From contig NZ_JAQQLF010000004.1 of assembly GCF_028548455.1 (NCBI RefSeq), forward strand, positions 1 through 64,000: a DNA stretch of 64,000 nucleotides, read 5' to 3'. The DNA is from Vogesella aquatica (GTDB lineage Bacteria > Pseudomonadota > Gammaproteobacteria > Burkholderiales > Chromobacteriaceae). The notes under the pieces were generated by a model. The model did no database searches. It saw nothing but the letters and a program-made list of their open reading frames with translations, and had not been told where the DNA came from. Made by a program: the position numbers and the translations under genes. Each line of letters opens with the position of its first letter. Position 1 is the first letter of the stretch. Of the stretch, positions 1 through 11,352 are shown in pieces.

Positions 1-2728
<2,728 letters not shown>

Positions 2729-2833
2729 ATCATTTGAGTTGCTTTGTTGATGACGAAGCGCTGGTTGATACAAGAAAATTCTACCGGCTGGAGAGCAAAT
2801 CCAGCCTGGCTTCTTCAAGTTTGTGACAGTTTA

Positions 2834-2949
2834 TGTCTGGTGGCCATAGCGAGGTGGTCCCACGCCTTCCCATTCCGAACAGGACCGTGAAACGCCTCAG
2901 CGCCGATGATAGTGCAGATACCTGTGTGAAAGTAGGACACCGCCAGACG
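2834..2949 (+). rRNA. rrf: 5S ribosomal RNA, first copy
   Basis: 5S rRNA of about 116 bases. The diagnostic core CCCACGCCTTCCCATTCCGAAC and the following loop GACCGTGAAAC are present. The ends pair as expected for helix I (TGTCTGGTGG with CCGCCAGACG). It lies about 105 bases after the 23S gene and is followed by a hairpin at 2961-2983. Ends are inferred by helix pairing and may be off by a base or two. Confidence 0.93.
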
Positions 2950-2960
2950 CCCGATACAGA

Positions 2961-2983
2961 CGCCCAGACCACCGGTCTGGGCG
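2961..2983 (+). terminator. Hairpin between the two 5S genes
   Basis: Perfect 10-bp stem CGCCCAGACC / GGTCTGGGCG with a 3-base loop, followed by TTGGTTT. It looks like a terminator or processing hairpin after the first 5S gene, but the T-run is interrupted, so read-through into the second copy is likely. Confidence 0.6.
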
Positions 2984-3014
2984 TTGGTTTACCCAGCAAG
3001 GTAGACAAACAGTT

Positions 3015-3130
3015 TTTCTGGTGACCATAGCAGAGTGGTCCCACGCCTTCCCATTCCGAACAGGACCGTGAAACACTCTAGCGCCGATGATAGTGCCGAT
3101 TGCCGGTGTGAAAGTAGGACATTGCCAGAA
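3015..3130 (+). rRNA. rrf: 5S ribosomal RNA, second copy (diverged)
   Basis: A second 5S gene about 65 bases after the first. The central core (CCCACGCCTTCC to GACCGTGAAAC) is identical to copy 1, but there are roughly 15-18 differences elsewhere plus a one-base length change. Several differences are compensatory: in helix I the partners become TTTCTGG with CCAGAAC, and in helix III GAG pairs with CTC where copy 1 has GAGG with CCTC. It is therefore probably a functional variant and not a decaying copy. A strong terminator follows. Confidence 0.9.
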
Positions 3131-3141
3131 CCCCATTACGA

Positions 3142-3168
3142 AGCCCGGACCCCATGGTCCGGGCTTTT
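3142..3168 (+). terminator. Rho-independent terminator of the rRNA operon
   Basis: Stem AGCCCGGACC / GGTCCGGGCT with a CCAT loop and a TTTTT tail, just after the second 5S gene. Textbook intrinsic terminator. Confidence 0.92.
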
Positions 3169-3263
3169 TGCATTTGGGATGCGGGCAGTGCGATGGTATC
3201 CTTGCGCCGTTGCAATCAAAGAGACATATGCGCAGGCACTGCCCTGGCACAGGAAGGATGAGC

Positions 3264-3761
3264 ATGAGCTACCCCGCACCGGATTTCGAAAACAAGATCT
3301 GCCCGCCCGAGGTGCTGGCCGAGAAGCTGGCGGCTTTGCCGCGCCCTATCGTGTTTACCAATGGCTGTTTCGATATCCTGCACCGCGGCCATGTGACCTA
3401 TCTGGCACAAGCGCGGGCGCTGGGTGCCAGCCTGGTACTGGGCTTGAATACCGATGCCTCGGTCAAACGCCTGGGTAAAGGGGATGATCGCCCTATCAAT
3501 AACGAGCTGAACCGTGCTGCGGTACTGGCTGCCTTGCAAAGCGTAGATCTGGTGACCTGGTTTGATAGCGATACCCCGGCCGAGTTGATCGAACGGGTAA
3601 AGCCGGATGTGCTGGTAAAGGGTGGCGATTGGGCGCCGGACAAGATCGTTGGTAGTGCCGAAACGCTGGCACGTGGTGGTAGCGTGCATTCCATTCCGTT
3701 TTTGTTTGCTACCTCTACTACCGAAACCATCAAGAAAATCCGCACCGTGGACGGCCAATGA
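3264..3761 (+). CDS. hldC: D-glycero-beta-D-manno-heptose 1-phosphate adenylyltransferase (separate HldC/RfaE2 domain)
   Basis: Cytoplasmic nucleotidyltransferase that makes ADP-heptose for the LPS inner core. The protein (165 aa) has the cytidylyltransferase-like fold signature [13 protein letters not shown], with HxGH at residues 40-43, and a C-terminal [10 protein letters not shown] segment matching the second nucleotide-binding motif. In enterobacteria this domain is fused to the kinase as HldE; here it stands alone, as in many betaproteobacteria, so an HldA-type kinase should be elsewhere. Start chosen at 3264 because AGGAAGG lies 6 bases upstream; an in-frame ATG at 3258 has no room for a ribosome site. 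Its stop overlaps the birA start by 4 bases (ATGA). Confidence 0.9.
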   Translation: MSYPAPDFENKICPPEVLAEKLAALPRPIVFTNGCFDILHRGHVTYLAQARALGASLVLGLNTDASVKRLGKGDDRPINNELNRAAVLAALQSVDLVTWFDSDTPAELIERVKPDVLVKGGDWAPDKIVGSAETLARGGSVHSIPFLFATSTTETIKKIRTVDGQ

Positions 3762-4723
3762 GCGACCTGGCTTTTGCGGTGTTGCGCACGCTGGCGAATG
3801 GCAAGTTCCACTCCGGTGAGGCTATGGCGCAGCAGCTGGGCTGTTCGCGCACATTGGTCTGGCAAGCGGTACACCATCTGGAAAGCGAGTTCGGCCTGAC
3901 GGTATTCAGCGTGCGTGGCCAGGGGTACCGTTTGCCACAGCCCTTTGCCTTGCTGGATGTAGCCAGCATCCGTGCTACGCTGGATGAGTATGCGGCCAAC
4001 GTGTTTACCCTGGCGTTGGCCGAGCAGATCGACTCCTCCAACACCCAGCTGATGACCCGTGCCGCGCAAGGGGCGCCGCATGGTTTGGTGCTGGCTGCCG
4101 AACGGCAGACGGCTGGCCGTGGCCGGCTGGGGCGGCGCTGGCAGATGCGCCTGGGCGCAGGCTTGACGTTCTCTTTGCTATGGCGTTTCGAGCGCGGTTT
4201 GTCCGGTTTGGCCGGCTTGTCGCTGGCGGTAGGGATTGCCATGGTGCGTGCTCTGCGCGAGTTTGGCGCCCCGGTCAGCCTGAAGTGGCCTAATGATGTA
4301 TTGCTGGATGGCCGCAAACTGGCGGGTATCCTGATCGAATTGTCTGGCGATGCCCTGGGCCCGGCGGCCGTGGTGATTGGTATCGGCCTGAATGTGGCCA
4401 ACCCGGGTGAGGTTGACCAGCCGGTAGCCAACCTGGCGGATGCCGGCATCAAGGTTGGCCGCAATGAACTGATGGCGGCGTTATTGAACCAGCTGGCGCA
4501 AGTATTGAGTCAGTTTGACCGCGAAGGTTTTATCGCTTTCCGAGAAGAGTGGCTGGGTTTGGCCGCTTACCTGCAGCAGCCGGTACGGCTGGCTTTCAGC
4601 CACGGGCAGCCGGTGGACGGTATGGCTACCGGGGTGGATGAGAGCGGTGCCTTGTTGGTGGACACCGCCGATGGGCCACGTGTGTTCCACGTGGGTGAAG
4701 TCAGCCTGAGGCCGCAGCCATGA
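3758..4723 (+). CDS. birA: Bifunctional biotin-[acetyl-CoA-carboxylase] ligase / biotin operon repressor BirA
   Basis: Attaches biotin to the carrier protein of acetyl-CoA carboxylase via biotinyl-5'-AMP. The 321-aa protein has an N-terminal winged-helix region (about residues 5-62, with a helix-turn-helix around [19 protein letters not shown]), then the ligase core with GRGRLGR at 120-126 and KWPND at 176-180, and a C-terminal SH3-like domain. Since the DNA-binding domain is intact it may also act as a repressor, but no biotin gene is present nearby. Translationally coupled on both sides by ATGA overlaps (hldC upstream, coaX downstream). Confidence 0.95.
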   Translation: MSDLAFAVLRTLANGKFHSGEAMAQQLGCSRTLVWQAVHHLESEFGLTVFSVRGQGYRLPQPFALLDVASIRATLDEYAANVFTLALAEQIDSSNTQLMTRAAQGAPHGLVLAAERQTAGRGRLGRRWQMRLGAGLTFSLLWRFERGLSGLAGLSLAVGIAMVRALREFGAPVSLKWPNDVLLDGRKLAGILIELSGDALGPAAVVIGIGLNVANPGEVDQPVANLADAGIKVGRNELMAALLNQLAQVLSQFDREGFIAFREEWLGLAAYLQQPVRLAFSHGQPVDGMATGVDESGALLVDTADGPRVFHVGEVSLRPQP

Positions 4724-5433
4724 AGCTGCTGATCGACGCCGGCAACAGCCGGGTCAAGTGGGCGCTATGGGATGGCGAAAGCTTGTCCCCGGTACAGGCC
4801 TTGCCGCATGCAGATCTGGGCCAGCTGGCCGCGCATTGGCAGAGCCTGGCAGTCGATGCTGTGCTGGCAGCCAATGTGGCCAGCAGCAGCGTGCGTGCCG
4901 CCATTACCAACGCGGCACCCTGTCCCGTGCAATGGCAGCACGCACAGCCTGCCGCACTGGGTGTGCGCAATCACTACCGGCAAGTGGCCGAGCAGGGGGC
5001 CGATCGCTGGCTGGCCGTGCTGGGCGCGCGGCAGCTCTGTGCGGATGATGTCGTGATTGCCAGTGCTGGCACCGCGCTGACGATTGAAGTGCTGACCGCC
5101 GGTGGCAACTATCTGGGCGGTGACATCCTGCCGGGCTACCGCCTGATGCTGCAGGCACTGGCGCACAATACAGCGCAGCTGGATCGTGCTGCAGGGCAGG
5201 TGTGTGATTTTCCACAGGGTACGGAAGACGCATTGGCTACCGGGGTGGTCGATGCCTTGTGCGGCGCGATAGAGCGTGTGGTACGCAGGTTGGCCGCACA
5301 GCAGGGGCGGGTGCCGCAGGTGCTGCTCACTGGCGGGGACGCGGCTTTGTTGCGGCCACACCTCCCGTTTGATGCCCGTATCGTGGATAATCTTGTCATC
5401 TATGGTTTAGCAAACGTGGCGAACGGCTCATGA
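4720..5433 (+). CDS. coaX: Type III pantothenate kinase
   Basis: First step of coenzyme A synthesis: ATP-dependent phosphorylation of pantothenate. The 237-aa protein opens with DAGNSRVKW, the phosphate-binding motif of the ASKHA-fold type III kinases, and has GADRWLAVLGAR and SAGTALTIE segments typical of CoaX. The birA-coaX pairing, with overlapping ATGA, is common in betaproteobacteria, where the two are sometimes fused. The stop overlaps the next gene's start in the same way. Confidence 0.93.
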   Translation: MKLLIDAGNSRVKWALWDGESLSPVQALPHADLGQLAAHWQSLAVDAVLAANVASSSVRAAITNAAPCPVQWQHAQPAALGVRNHYRQVAEQGADRWLAVLGARQLCADDVVIASAGTALTIEVLTAGGNYLGGDILPGYRLMLQALAHNTAQLDRAAGQVCDFPQGTEDALATGVVDALCGAIERVVRRLAAQQGRVPQVLLTGGDAALLRPHLPFDARIVDNLVIYGLANVANGS

Positions 5434-6284
5434 AGTGGTTTATTGGAACGCTGGTAGTGGTCAACCTGTTGGCCGCGCTGTATGGCGCGCTGAAACAAAA
5501 GCCCGAAGTGGATATTCACGCGCAGGAAGTCAATGCAGCACAGCTGAAAATGCTGCCGGCTAACTGGAAACCGTCGCTAGCCAGTGCGCCAGAAGCCAGC
5601 GCGCCGGCGACCGATATCGCCAGCAGCATGCCGCAGGCCGAGAGCATGCCGGCGGTACCCGCCGTGACCAGTGCCACCGCAACGGTAGCGGCGCCGAAAG
5701 AGACCAAGCCCGCCGTGCTGGCCGCCAAGCCCGAAGCCAAAGTGCAGGAAGCGAAAGCAGAGGACAAGGCCGTGAAACCGGCCGAGACCAAAGTCGCCGA
5801 TGCCAAACCGGCCGCCGCGACACTGTGCTACAGCTGGGGTGGGCTCGACCCGCAACAGTTGGCGCGGGTACAAGGTGGTGTGCCTTTGCTGAAGTTGTCC
5901 AGCCCGCCACAAGCCAGTGTCGAAGACCAGCGCCGAGGTTCGGGCAAGACCTGGGTGTTCTATCCGCCGCTAGCTACACAGGCGGAGACCCAGACGCTGG
6001 TTGCCGAGCTCAAAGCCAAAGGTTTTGACAGCTATATCGTGCAGACCGCGGGCGAGTTCAAGGGCCATTTGTCGCTGGGCCTGTTTGGCCGTGAAGAGGG
6101 CGCGCAGGCACTGGTGAAACGGCTGAAGGCCGCCGGTTACGACAAGGCAAAAGTGGATAGCCGCGGTGATGTGGTGAAAGTCACCACACTGAGCTTCCGC
6201 CAGCTGGATGAGGCCACCGCCAGCAAACTCAAAGCGCTACAAAAGCGGCTGCTACCAGGCATACCGGTACAGGCGTGCCGCTAG
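5430..6284 (+). CDS. Membrane-anchored SPOR-domain protein
   Basis: A 284-aa protein with one N-terminal membrane segment (about residues 3-20), a long Ala/Pro/Lys-rich linker (about 45-130) and a C-terminal SPOR domain (about 172-245, GKTWVFYPP...YDKAKV). SPOR domains bind denuded septal peptidoglycan glycan strands, so this bitopic protein probably works in the periplasm at the division site. It is last in the hldC-birA-coaX operon, with a 4-base overlap with coaX and a terminator at 6296. The precise role is not known from sequence. Confidence 0.8.
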   Translation: MKWFIGTLVVVNLLAALYGALKQKPEVDIHAQEVNAAQLKMLPANWKPSLASAPEASAPATDIASSMPQAESMPAVPAVTSATATVAAPKETKPAVLAAKPEAKVQEAKAEDKAVKPAETKVADAKPAAATLCYSWGGLDPQQLARVQGGVPLLKLSSPPQASVEDQRRGSGKTWVFYPPLATQAETQTLVAELKAKGFDSYIVQTAGEFKGHLSLGLFGREEGAQALVKRLKAAGYDKAKVDSRGDVVKVTTLSFRQLDEATASKLKALQKRLLPGIPVQACR

Positions 6285-6295
6285 GCGGGATACCA

Positions 6296-6320
6296 AGGCA
6301 GACGAGAGTCTGCCTTTTTT
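6296..6320 (+). terminator. Rho-independent terminator after the SPOR gene
   Basis: Stem AGGCAGAC / GTCTGCCT with a GAGA loop and T6 tail, 11 bases after the SPOR gene stop. Ends the hldC-birA-coaX-SPOR operon. Confidence 0.9.
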
Positions 6321-6338
6321 ATTGCGGCCAACCATGAC

Positions 6339-6356
6339 GTGTCATGTTATGGACAT
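6339..6356 (+). promoter_or_regulatory. Possible Pho box upstream of the PhoX gene
   Basis: GTGTCAT-GTTA-TGGACAT fits the two-half-site PHO box layout (CTGTCAT, 4-base spacer, CTGTCAT) at 10 of 14 positions. A further CTGTCAC half lies at 6372. Placement about 80 bases before a phosphatase gene makes PhoB control plausible, but the match is weak. Confidence 0.3.
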
Positions 6357-6434
6357 ATTGCCTTGATCGTACTGTCACAAAGATACCTTAAGGTTGCAAC
6401 GTTCATTTCAACGCTTGCAGCAATGGGGTCCCAC

Positions 6435-8396
6435 ATGTCAGACGGCTACAAAATCAAACACCATGGTGTGAATGACACCGCCAATACCTGTAATAACCCG
6501 GCACTGTCCGACGTGCTGGAAGCGCGCCTGTCGCGCCGCGGCCTGTTGCAAGGTACCGGCGCATTGGGTATGGCCGGCTTGTTTACCGGCACATTTACCA
6601 CGCTGGCCGAAGCGGCGCAGGGTGTCGGTACCCTGGCGGCACCCAAGCTGGGTTTCGCACCCGTGCCATTCGGTTTTGAAGACAAGGTAGTCGTACCGGC
6701 AGGCTACACCGCCGAAGTGCTGTACGCCTGGGGCGACCCGGTGGGCATCCCCGGCAATATGCCGGCGTTCAAACAAGACGCGTCCAATACCGCTGCCGAA
6801 CAGGAAGCCCAGGCCGGCATGCACCACGACGGCATGCACTACTACCCGCTGCCACTGGGTGCCACCGGCTCCAAGCACGGCCTGCTGGCGATTAACCACG
6901 AATACACCGACGACGGCCTGCTGCACGTAAACGGCATGAACGGCTGGAACGGCGATAAAGTGAAGAAAGCCCAGGCAGCGGTTGGGGTTTCCATTGTGGA
7001 AGTGGAAGCTACCGGCAAAGGCTGGCAAGTCGTGCGTCCGTCCAAGTACGCCCGCCGCATTACCGCCAATACCCCTATCGCCATTGGCGGCCCGGCACGT
7101 GGCCACGACCTGATGAAAACCGAAGCCGACCCGCAAGCAGTAGAAATTCTGGGTACCTTCCAGAACTGCGCCAGCGGCCCGACCCCGTGGGGCACCTACC
7201 TTACCTGCGAAGAAAACTTCGACGGCGTATTTGCCAACGAGTCCGGCAACCTGACCGACCTGGAAAAGCGCTACGGCATTTCCCCTACCGGTGCCGGCTA
7301 CAAGTGGGCGTGGGAAGACTTCCGCTTTGACCTGCAGCTGAACCCCAACGAAGCCAACCGCTTTGGCTGGGTGGTAGAAATCGACCCGTTCGACCCGAAA
7401 GCCAAGCCGGTGAAGCGCACCGCACTGGGCCGCATCAAGCACGAAGGCGCCACCACTACCATCGCGGCCAACGGCCATGTGGTGGTGTACATGGGCGACG
7501 ACCAGCGCTTCGAATACATCTACAAGTTTGTTTCCAAGAACAAGTACGACCCGAAAAACCGCAAGGCCAATATGCAGCTGCTGGAAGAAGGCACGCTGTA
7601 CGTGGCGCGCTTCGATGCGGACGGCAGCGGTAGCTGGCTGCCGCTGGTGGCCGGCCAGAACGGCCTGACCGCCGACAAGGGCTTTGCCAACCAGGGTGAC
7701 GTGGTGATCAAGGCCCGTATGGCTGCCGACATTGCCGGCGCCACCAAGATGGACCGCCCGGAATGGATCGCCGTTAACCCGCGCAAAGCGGGCGAGGTGT
7801 ACTGCACACTGACCAACAACAGCGATCGCGGCAAGGAAGGCAAGCCGGGTGCCGATGCGGCCAACCCGCGCAACGCCAACCTGTTCGGTCACATCATCCG
7901 CTGGCAAGAAAATGCGGGCGACGCCACCAGCACCGGCTTCAAGTGGGATATCTTCGCACTGGCCGGCCGCCCGGACGCAGCCAAGCAAGAACACGTGGGC
8001 AATATCAAGGGCGACGCCTTCGGTAGCCCGGACGGCCTGAAGTTCGACCAGCTGGGCGTGCTGTGGGTACAGACCGACGTGTCGACGTCCACCGTCAACA
8101 TGAAAGAGTACAAGGACATGGGCAACAACCAGATGTTGGCCGTGGTGCCGGAAACCGGCGAATTCCGCCGCTTCCTTACCGGGCCGAATGGTTGTGAAAT
8201 CACCGGTCTGGCCTTTACCCCGGATAACAAGACCATGTTCGTCAACATCCAGCACCCGGGCGAACCGGCTGACGAGCGCAATGACCCGGCCAAGCCGCTG
8301 GCCATTTCCAGCTGGCCGGATGGCCCGAAAGCCGGCCGTCCACGCGCTGCCACCGTGGTGGTGCGCAAGCTGGATGGCGGCGTGATCGGCAGCTAA
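6435..8396 (+). CDS. Tat-exported PhoX-family (DUF839) alkaline phosphatase
   Basis: Probable periplasmic or extracellular phosphatase that frees phosphate from organic esters; PhoX enzymes use Fe/Ca and leave by the Tat route. The 653-aa product has a twin-arginine signal (RLSRRGLLQG followed by a short hydrophobic stretch), and the family blocks PWGTYLTCEEN, GRIKHEGAT and SPDGLKFD. Start placed at 6435; in-frame upstream starts at 6423 and 6339 are possible but have no better ribosome site. Monocistronic: it has its own terminator at 8417. Which phosphate esters it cleaves cannot be told from sequence. Confidence 0.88.
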   Translation: MSDGYKIKHHGVNDTANTCNNPALSDVLEARLSRRGLLQGTGALGMAGLFTGTFTTLAEAAQGVGTLAAPKLGFAPVPFGFEDKVVVPAGYTAEVLYAWGDPVGIPGNMPAFKQDASNTAAEQEAQAGMHHDGMHYYPLPLGATGSKHGLLAINHEYTDDGLLHVNGMNGWNGDKVKKAQAAVGVSIVEVEATGKGWQVVRPSKYARRITANTPIAIGGPARGHDLMKTEADPQAVEILGTFQNCASGPTPWGTYLTCEENFDGVFANESGNLTDLEKRYGISPTGAGYKWAWEDFRFDLQLNPNEANRFGWVVEIDPFDPKAKPVKRTALGRIKHEGATTTIAANGHVVVYMGDDQRFEYIYKFVSKNKYDPKNRKANMQLLEEGTLYVARFDADGSGSWLPLVAGQNGLTADKGFANQGDVVIKARMAADIAGATKMDRPEWIAVNPRKAGEVYCTLTNNSDRGKEGKPGADAANPRNANLFGHIIRWQENAGDATSTGFKWDIFALAGRPDAAKQEHVGNIKGDAFGSPDGLKFDQLGVLWVQTDVSTSTVNMKEYKDMGNNQMLAVVPETGEFRRFLTGPNGCEITGLAFTPDNKTMFVNIQHPGEPADERNDPAKPLAISSWPDGPKAGRPRAATVVVRKLDGGVIGS

Positions 8397-8416
8397 GCCT
8401 GCCGTAGCGCAAAGGC

Positions 8417-8447
8417 AAGCCGCCCCGAGCGATCGGGGCGGCTTTTT
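8417..8447 (+). terminator. Rho-independent terminator after the PhoX gene
   Basis: Stem AGCCGCCCCGA / TCGGGGCGGCT with GCGA loop and a T5 tail. Confidence 0.92.
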
Positions 8448-8644
8448 CATGGCCGCGTGCCAGCGTCAGGGCAGGCCTCGCATGGCCATCGCCCGGGGTG
8501 TGTCTGCCATCAACAGGCCAGGGCGGATGTTGTGGCGGTCGTGGTGATAAAACTTGCCGTGTGGCGCCGCTGGCGTCACACTTCGCGCTGCGTGCCGCGG
8601 GGTGCGCCAGCCTCAAACCGTCGGCTGTACAGATGGACGGTAAT

Positions 8645-8675
8645 CGCCGTGGCGTCACTACGGCGTGCTCTTTTT
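8645..8675 (+). promoter_or_regulatory. Attenuator-like hairpin in the agmatinase leader
   Basis: CGCCGT and ACGGCG can pair around a 9-base loop; a T5 run follows 5 bases later, immediately before the GGAG ribosome site of the agmatinase gene. The 239-base leader (8448-8686) has no gene. The layout resembles an intrinsic attenuator, but I recognise no known riboswitch in the leader. Confidence 0.35.
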
Positions 8676-8686
8676 GTGGAGCGAAC

Positions 8687-9655
8687 ATGTCTGACGATCA
8701 AATCCGTGGCGACGGTGCCATCCGCCGCCAAAGCCTGTACGGCTCTTCCATCGAAAACACCTACGCCGGCGTACTGTCCTTCATGCGCCGCAACTACACG
8801 CGCAACCTGGAAGGCGTGGACGTGGTGGTATCCGGCATTCCGCTGGACCTGTCGGTGACCTTCCGCAGCGGTGCGCGCATGGGCCCGCAGGCCATCCGCG
8901 CTGCCAGCGTGCAGCTGGCCGAGCTCAAGCCCTACCCGTGGGGCTTCGACCCGTTTGAAGACCTGGCCGTGGTGGATTACGGCGATTGCTGGTTCGACGC
9001 GCACAACCCGCTCACCATCAAGCCGTCCATCATCGAACACGCCCGCACCATCCTGGCCAGCGGCGCCAAGATGCTGACCTTCGGCGGCGACCACTTCGTC
9101 ACCTACCCCTTGCTGATTGCACACGCCGAAAAGTACGGCAAGCCGCTGGCGCTGCTGCATTTCGATGCGCACTGTGACACCTGGCCGGACGACGAGCCGG
9201 ACAGCCTGAACCACGGCACCATGTTCTACAAGGCGGTGAAAGAAGGCCTGATCGACCCGGCCAAATCGGTACAGGTGGGCATCCGCACCTGGAACGACGA
9301 CTTCATGGGCCTGAACGTGCTGGGCGCACCGTGGGTACACGATAACGGCGTGGACGCTACCATCGCCGAGATCAAGAAAACCATCGGCGATGCGCCGGTG
9401 TACGTCACCTTCGATATCGACTGCCTGGACCCGTCCGCCGCGCCGGGCACCGGCACGCCGGTACCGGGTGGCCTGACCACCGCGCAGGCGCTGAAGATCA
9501 TCCGCAATCTGGGCGACCTCAACATCGTCGGTATGGATGTCGTGGAAGTGGCCCCCAGCTACGACCAGAGCGAAATCACCGCCATTGCGGCGGCGCACAT
9601 CGCCTGTGACATGCTGTGCCTGATGCGCAACAAGAAGGTGGCAGGTACGCTGTAA
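8687..9655 (+). CDS. speB: Agmatinase (ureohydrolase family)
   Basis: Hydrolyses agmatine to putrescine and urea with a binuclear Mn centre. The 322-aa protein carries the ureohydrolase metal ligands in GGDHFVTYP (H136), LHFDAHCDTW (D160, H162, D164) and DIDCLDP. It matches E. coli SpeB closely in blocks such as NHGTMFYKAVKEGLIDP and LNIVGMDVVEVAP, which favours agmatinase over arginase or guanidinobutyrase. Start at 8687 is supported by GGAG 5 bases upstream; the longer in-frame extension to 8498 lies in leader sequence. No speA lies nearby. A DUS-like inverted pair and a terminator follow. Confidence 0.9.
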   Translation: MSDDQIRGDGAIRRQSLYGSSIENTYAGVLSFMRRNYTRNLEGVDVVVSGIPLDLSVTFRSGARMGPQAIRAASVQLAELKPYPWGFDPFEDLAVVDYGDCWFDAHNPLTIKPSIIEHARTILASGAKMLTFGGDHFVTYPLLIAHAEKYGKPLALLHFDAHCDTWPDDEPDSLNHGTMFYKAVKEGLIDPAKSVQVGIRTWNDDFMGLNVLGAPWVHDNGVDATIAEIKKTIGDAPVYVTFDIDCLDPSAAPGTGTPVPGGLTTAQALKIIRNLGDLNIVGMDVVEVAPSYDQSEITAIAAAHIACDMLCLMRNKKVAGTL

Positions 9656-9664
9656 GCCAGCTGT

Positions 9665-9684
9665 TGCGGCCAACCTTGGCCGTA
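9665..9684. repeat. Inverted pair of the GCGGCCAAC motif after speB
   Basis: TGCGGCCAA-CC-TTGGCCGTA: two motif halves facing each other with a 2-base spacer and one mismatch at the outer end. It lies just after the speB stop codon and before the GC-rich terminator at 9693. Confidence 0.7.
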
Positions 9685-9692
9685 CTGCCCGC

Positions 9693-9725
9693 ACCGCGCT
9701 CGGCAGCCTGCCCGGCGCGGTTTTT
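9693..9725. terminator. Terminator between speB and the convergent cobS
   Basis: ACCGCGC / GCGCGGT stem with a long loop and a T5 tail on the plus strand. It ends at the 3' end of cobS, so it probably serves speB. Confidence 0.6.
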
Positions 9726-10543
9726 CATGCCAGACCGCTATGGGCTGCCACCACCAGCGCCAGCAGCAGCAGGCTCTCGCACACCTCGATGCCGGCCCCC
9801 AGGCAGTCGCCGGTCATGCCGCCCAGTTTGCGCTTCAGGTAGACCCACCAGCACAGCCCGGCCAGCGGCGCCAGCAGCAACACCGGCGCCAGCCAGGCGC
9901 TGGCGGCGGCCAGCAGCAGGCCGCACAGCCAGAAGCTGGGCCAGTGCGGGCGCCAGGCAAAGCGTTCGCCGCTGCCGGCGGCCAGGCTGGGTAGCGTGGC
10001 CGACCACGCCACGGTAAACAGCCGCGCCCAGGCTGGCACCAACACCAAGCCACCCAGCGTTGCGGCCAACCCTGCCAGCGCGGTGATGCCGGTGCTGCTG
10101 TGGTCACCCCGATAAGCCGCAGGTGCATCCGGGGCAAGCGGCGCTAAGCTCAGCTTCACCAGCAGCATCAGTAGTACCAGCTTCACGATCAGCTGCGTGG
10201 CCAGGCTCAGCACGCCAAAGCTGCCCAGATGCGGGTCTTTCAGCACCTCAAGAAAGCGCTCGCGCGAGCGGTGCGCCGCGCCCTGCGCGTCGGCCAGGTC
10301 GGCCAGGCCGTCGATATGCAGGCCGCCGGTGACCCACAGCCAGGCCAGCAGGCCGGCCAGTGCGGCCAACCAGGGGTCCACCAGGCTACCGGCCAGCACC
10401 GCCAGCCACACGATGGCGCCTACCAGCACGCCCACCGGGGCAAACCAGCGCGCGGCGTCGGCCAGCCACGCCGGGTCGAAGGTTTTCAGCTGCGGCGTGG
10501 GCAGGCGGGTAAGAAACTGGATCGCCAGAATGAGGGTGCGCAT
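9725..10543 (-). CDS. cobS: Cobalamin synthase (adenosylcobinamide-GDP ribazoletransferase)
   Basis: Inner-membrane enzyme joining adenosylcobinamide-GDP to alpha-ribazole(-phosphate), the last ring of the nucleotide loop pathway. 272 aa, strongly hydrophobic with several membrane segments. Family blocks FLTRLPTP near the N terminus and GGLHIDGLADLADAQG (Asp-rich substrate site) are clear. ATG at 10543 starts MRTLILAIQF; no strong ribosome site is visible. It is the last gene of the minus-strand cobT-cobC-cobS group. The alanine/leucine richness leaves no doubt about the membrane location. Confidence 0.92.
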   Translation of the reverse strand: MRTLILAIQFLTRLPTPQLKTFDPAWLADAARWFAPVGVLVGAIVWLAVLAGSLVDPWLAALAGLLAWLWVTGGLHIDGLADLADAQGAAHRSRERFLEVLKDPHLGSFGVLSLATQLIVKLVLLMLLVKLSLAPLAPDAPAAYRGDHSSTGITALAGLAATLGGLVLVPAWARLFTVAWSATLPSLAAGSGERFAWRPHWPSFWLCGLLLAAASAWLAPVLLLAPLAGLCWWVYLKRKLGGMTGDCLGAGIEVCESLLLLALVVAAHSGLA

Positions 10544-10616
10544 GGGCAATAAGCTGTGGATAAGGTTGTGGGTAAGCAGTGGGCTGCCCGTGGGTAGCCT
10601 GTGCGTTGCTTGTGGG

Positions 10617-11222
10617 CTAGCCCGCTGGCTGCGGCGATTCCAGCCGCGTCAGGTAAGCCGGGTGGCCATCCAGAATCGACAGCTGGGCAAAGCCGCCGCG
10701 CTGTACCGCCATCAGCCGGGCCACGTTGAACTCGGTGCCCAGCAGCTCGGCCAGTAGCACGTTGATCACGCCGCCGTGGCTGACCAGTACGCGGTGGCTG
10801 CCACGCGCCTGCTGCATCCACTCGGCAAAGCCGGTGAGCACGCGGGTACGGAAAGCATCGAAGCTTTCCCCGCCTTCCGGCGTGAGCAGGCCGCGCGCCA
10901 GCAGCGTTTGCCAGTCTGGCGTGGTGGCGCTGATATCGGCCAGCGGGCGGTTTTCCCAGGCGCCAAAGTGGCACTCGGCCAAGGCCGGGGCCACGTGCAA
11001 GGGCACGCGGCTGGCCAGCGCCTGCTGCACGGCAAACTCGCGGCAACGCAGCAGCGGCGAAGTGGCCATGCAGCTGACCGGCGCCAACTGCACGATGCGC
11101 TGCCAGCTGGCAGCCATATCGGCGCGGCCGCGTTCGGTCAGCGGCAGGTCGGTGTGGCCGATCAGCCGCCCCTGGTGGTCGATGTCGCCGTGGCGCAGCA
11201 GGGTGAGGGTGTAGGGGTTCAT
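10617..11222 (-). CDS. cobC: Alpha-ribazole phosphatase (histidine phosphatase family)
   Basis: Removes the 5'-phosphate from alpha-ribazole phosphate in B12 nucleotide-loop assembly. 201 aa with the histidine-phosphatase signature LLRHGDID (catalytic His 10) and the second-His block VLVSHGGVINVLLAE. Start at 11222 is decided by AGGAGG 8 bases upstream; the longer open frame upstream lacks support. Family membership is certain; the ribazole substrate is inferred from its place between cobT and cobS. Confidence 0.88.
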   Translation of the reverse strand: MNPYTLTLLRHGDIDHQGRLIGHTDLPLTERGRADMAASWQRIVQLAPVSCMATSPLLRCREFAVQQALASRVPLHVAPALAECHFGAWENRPLADISATTPDWQTLLARGLLTPEGGESFDAFRTRVLTGFAEWMQQARGSHRVLVSHGGVINVLLAELLGTEFNVARLMAVQRGGFAQLSILDGHPAYLTRLESPQPAG

Positions 11223-11352
11223 GCAGCAAGCCTCCTGGCCACGAAAGCAGAGGGGAAACACGAGACCCGCTGCCGGTTGTGGCTGGCCGGCAGCGGACGC
11301 CTGGCAAGGATACCCGTCACCGGCTAGCCCTGCGATGGCTTCAATGTGGCAA

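Noticed and set aside
6438-8450. Long minus-strand open frame (670 codons) opposite the PhoX gene
   Set aside because: Shadow frame of a GC-rich gene; the encoded sequence is His/Val/Gly-rich with no domain, while the plus strand has clear PhoX motifs.
8448-8686. Guanidine (ykkC or mini-ykkC) riboswitch before agmatinase
   Set aside because: An ACGG occurs once but is not in a stable loop, and no second hairpin of the class is present.
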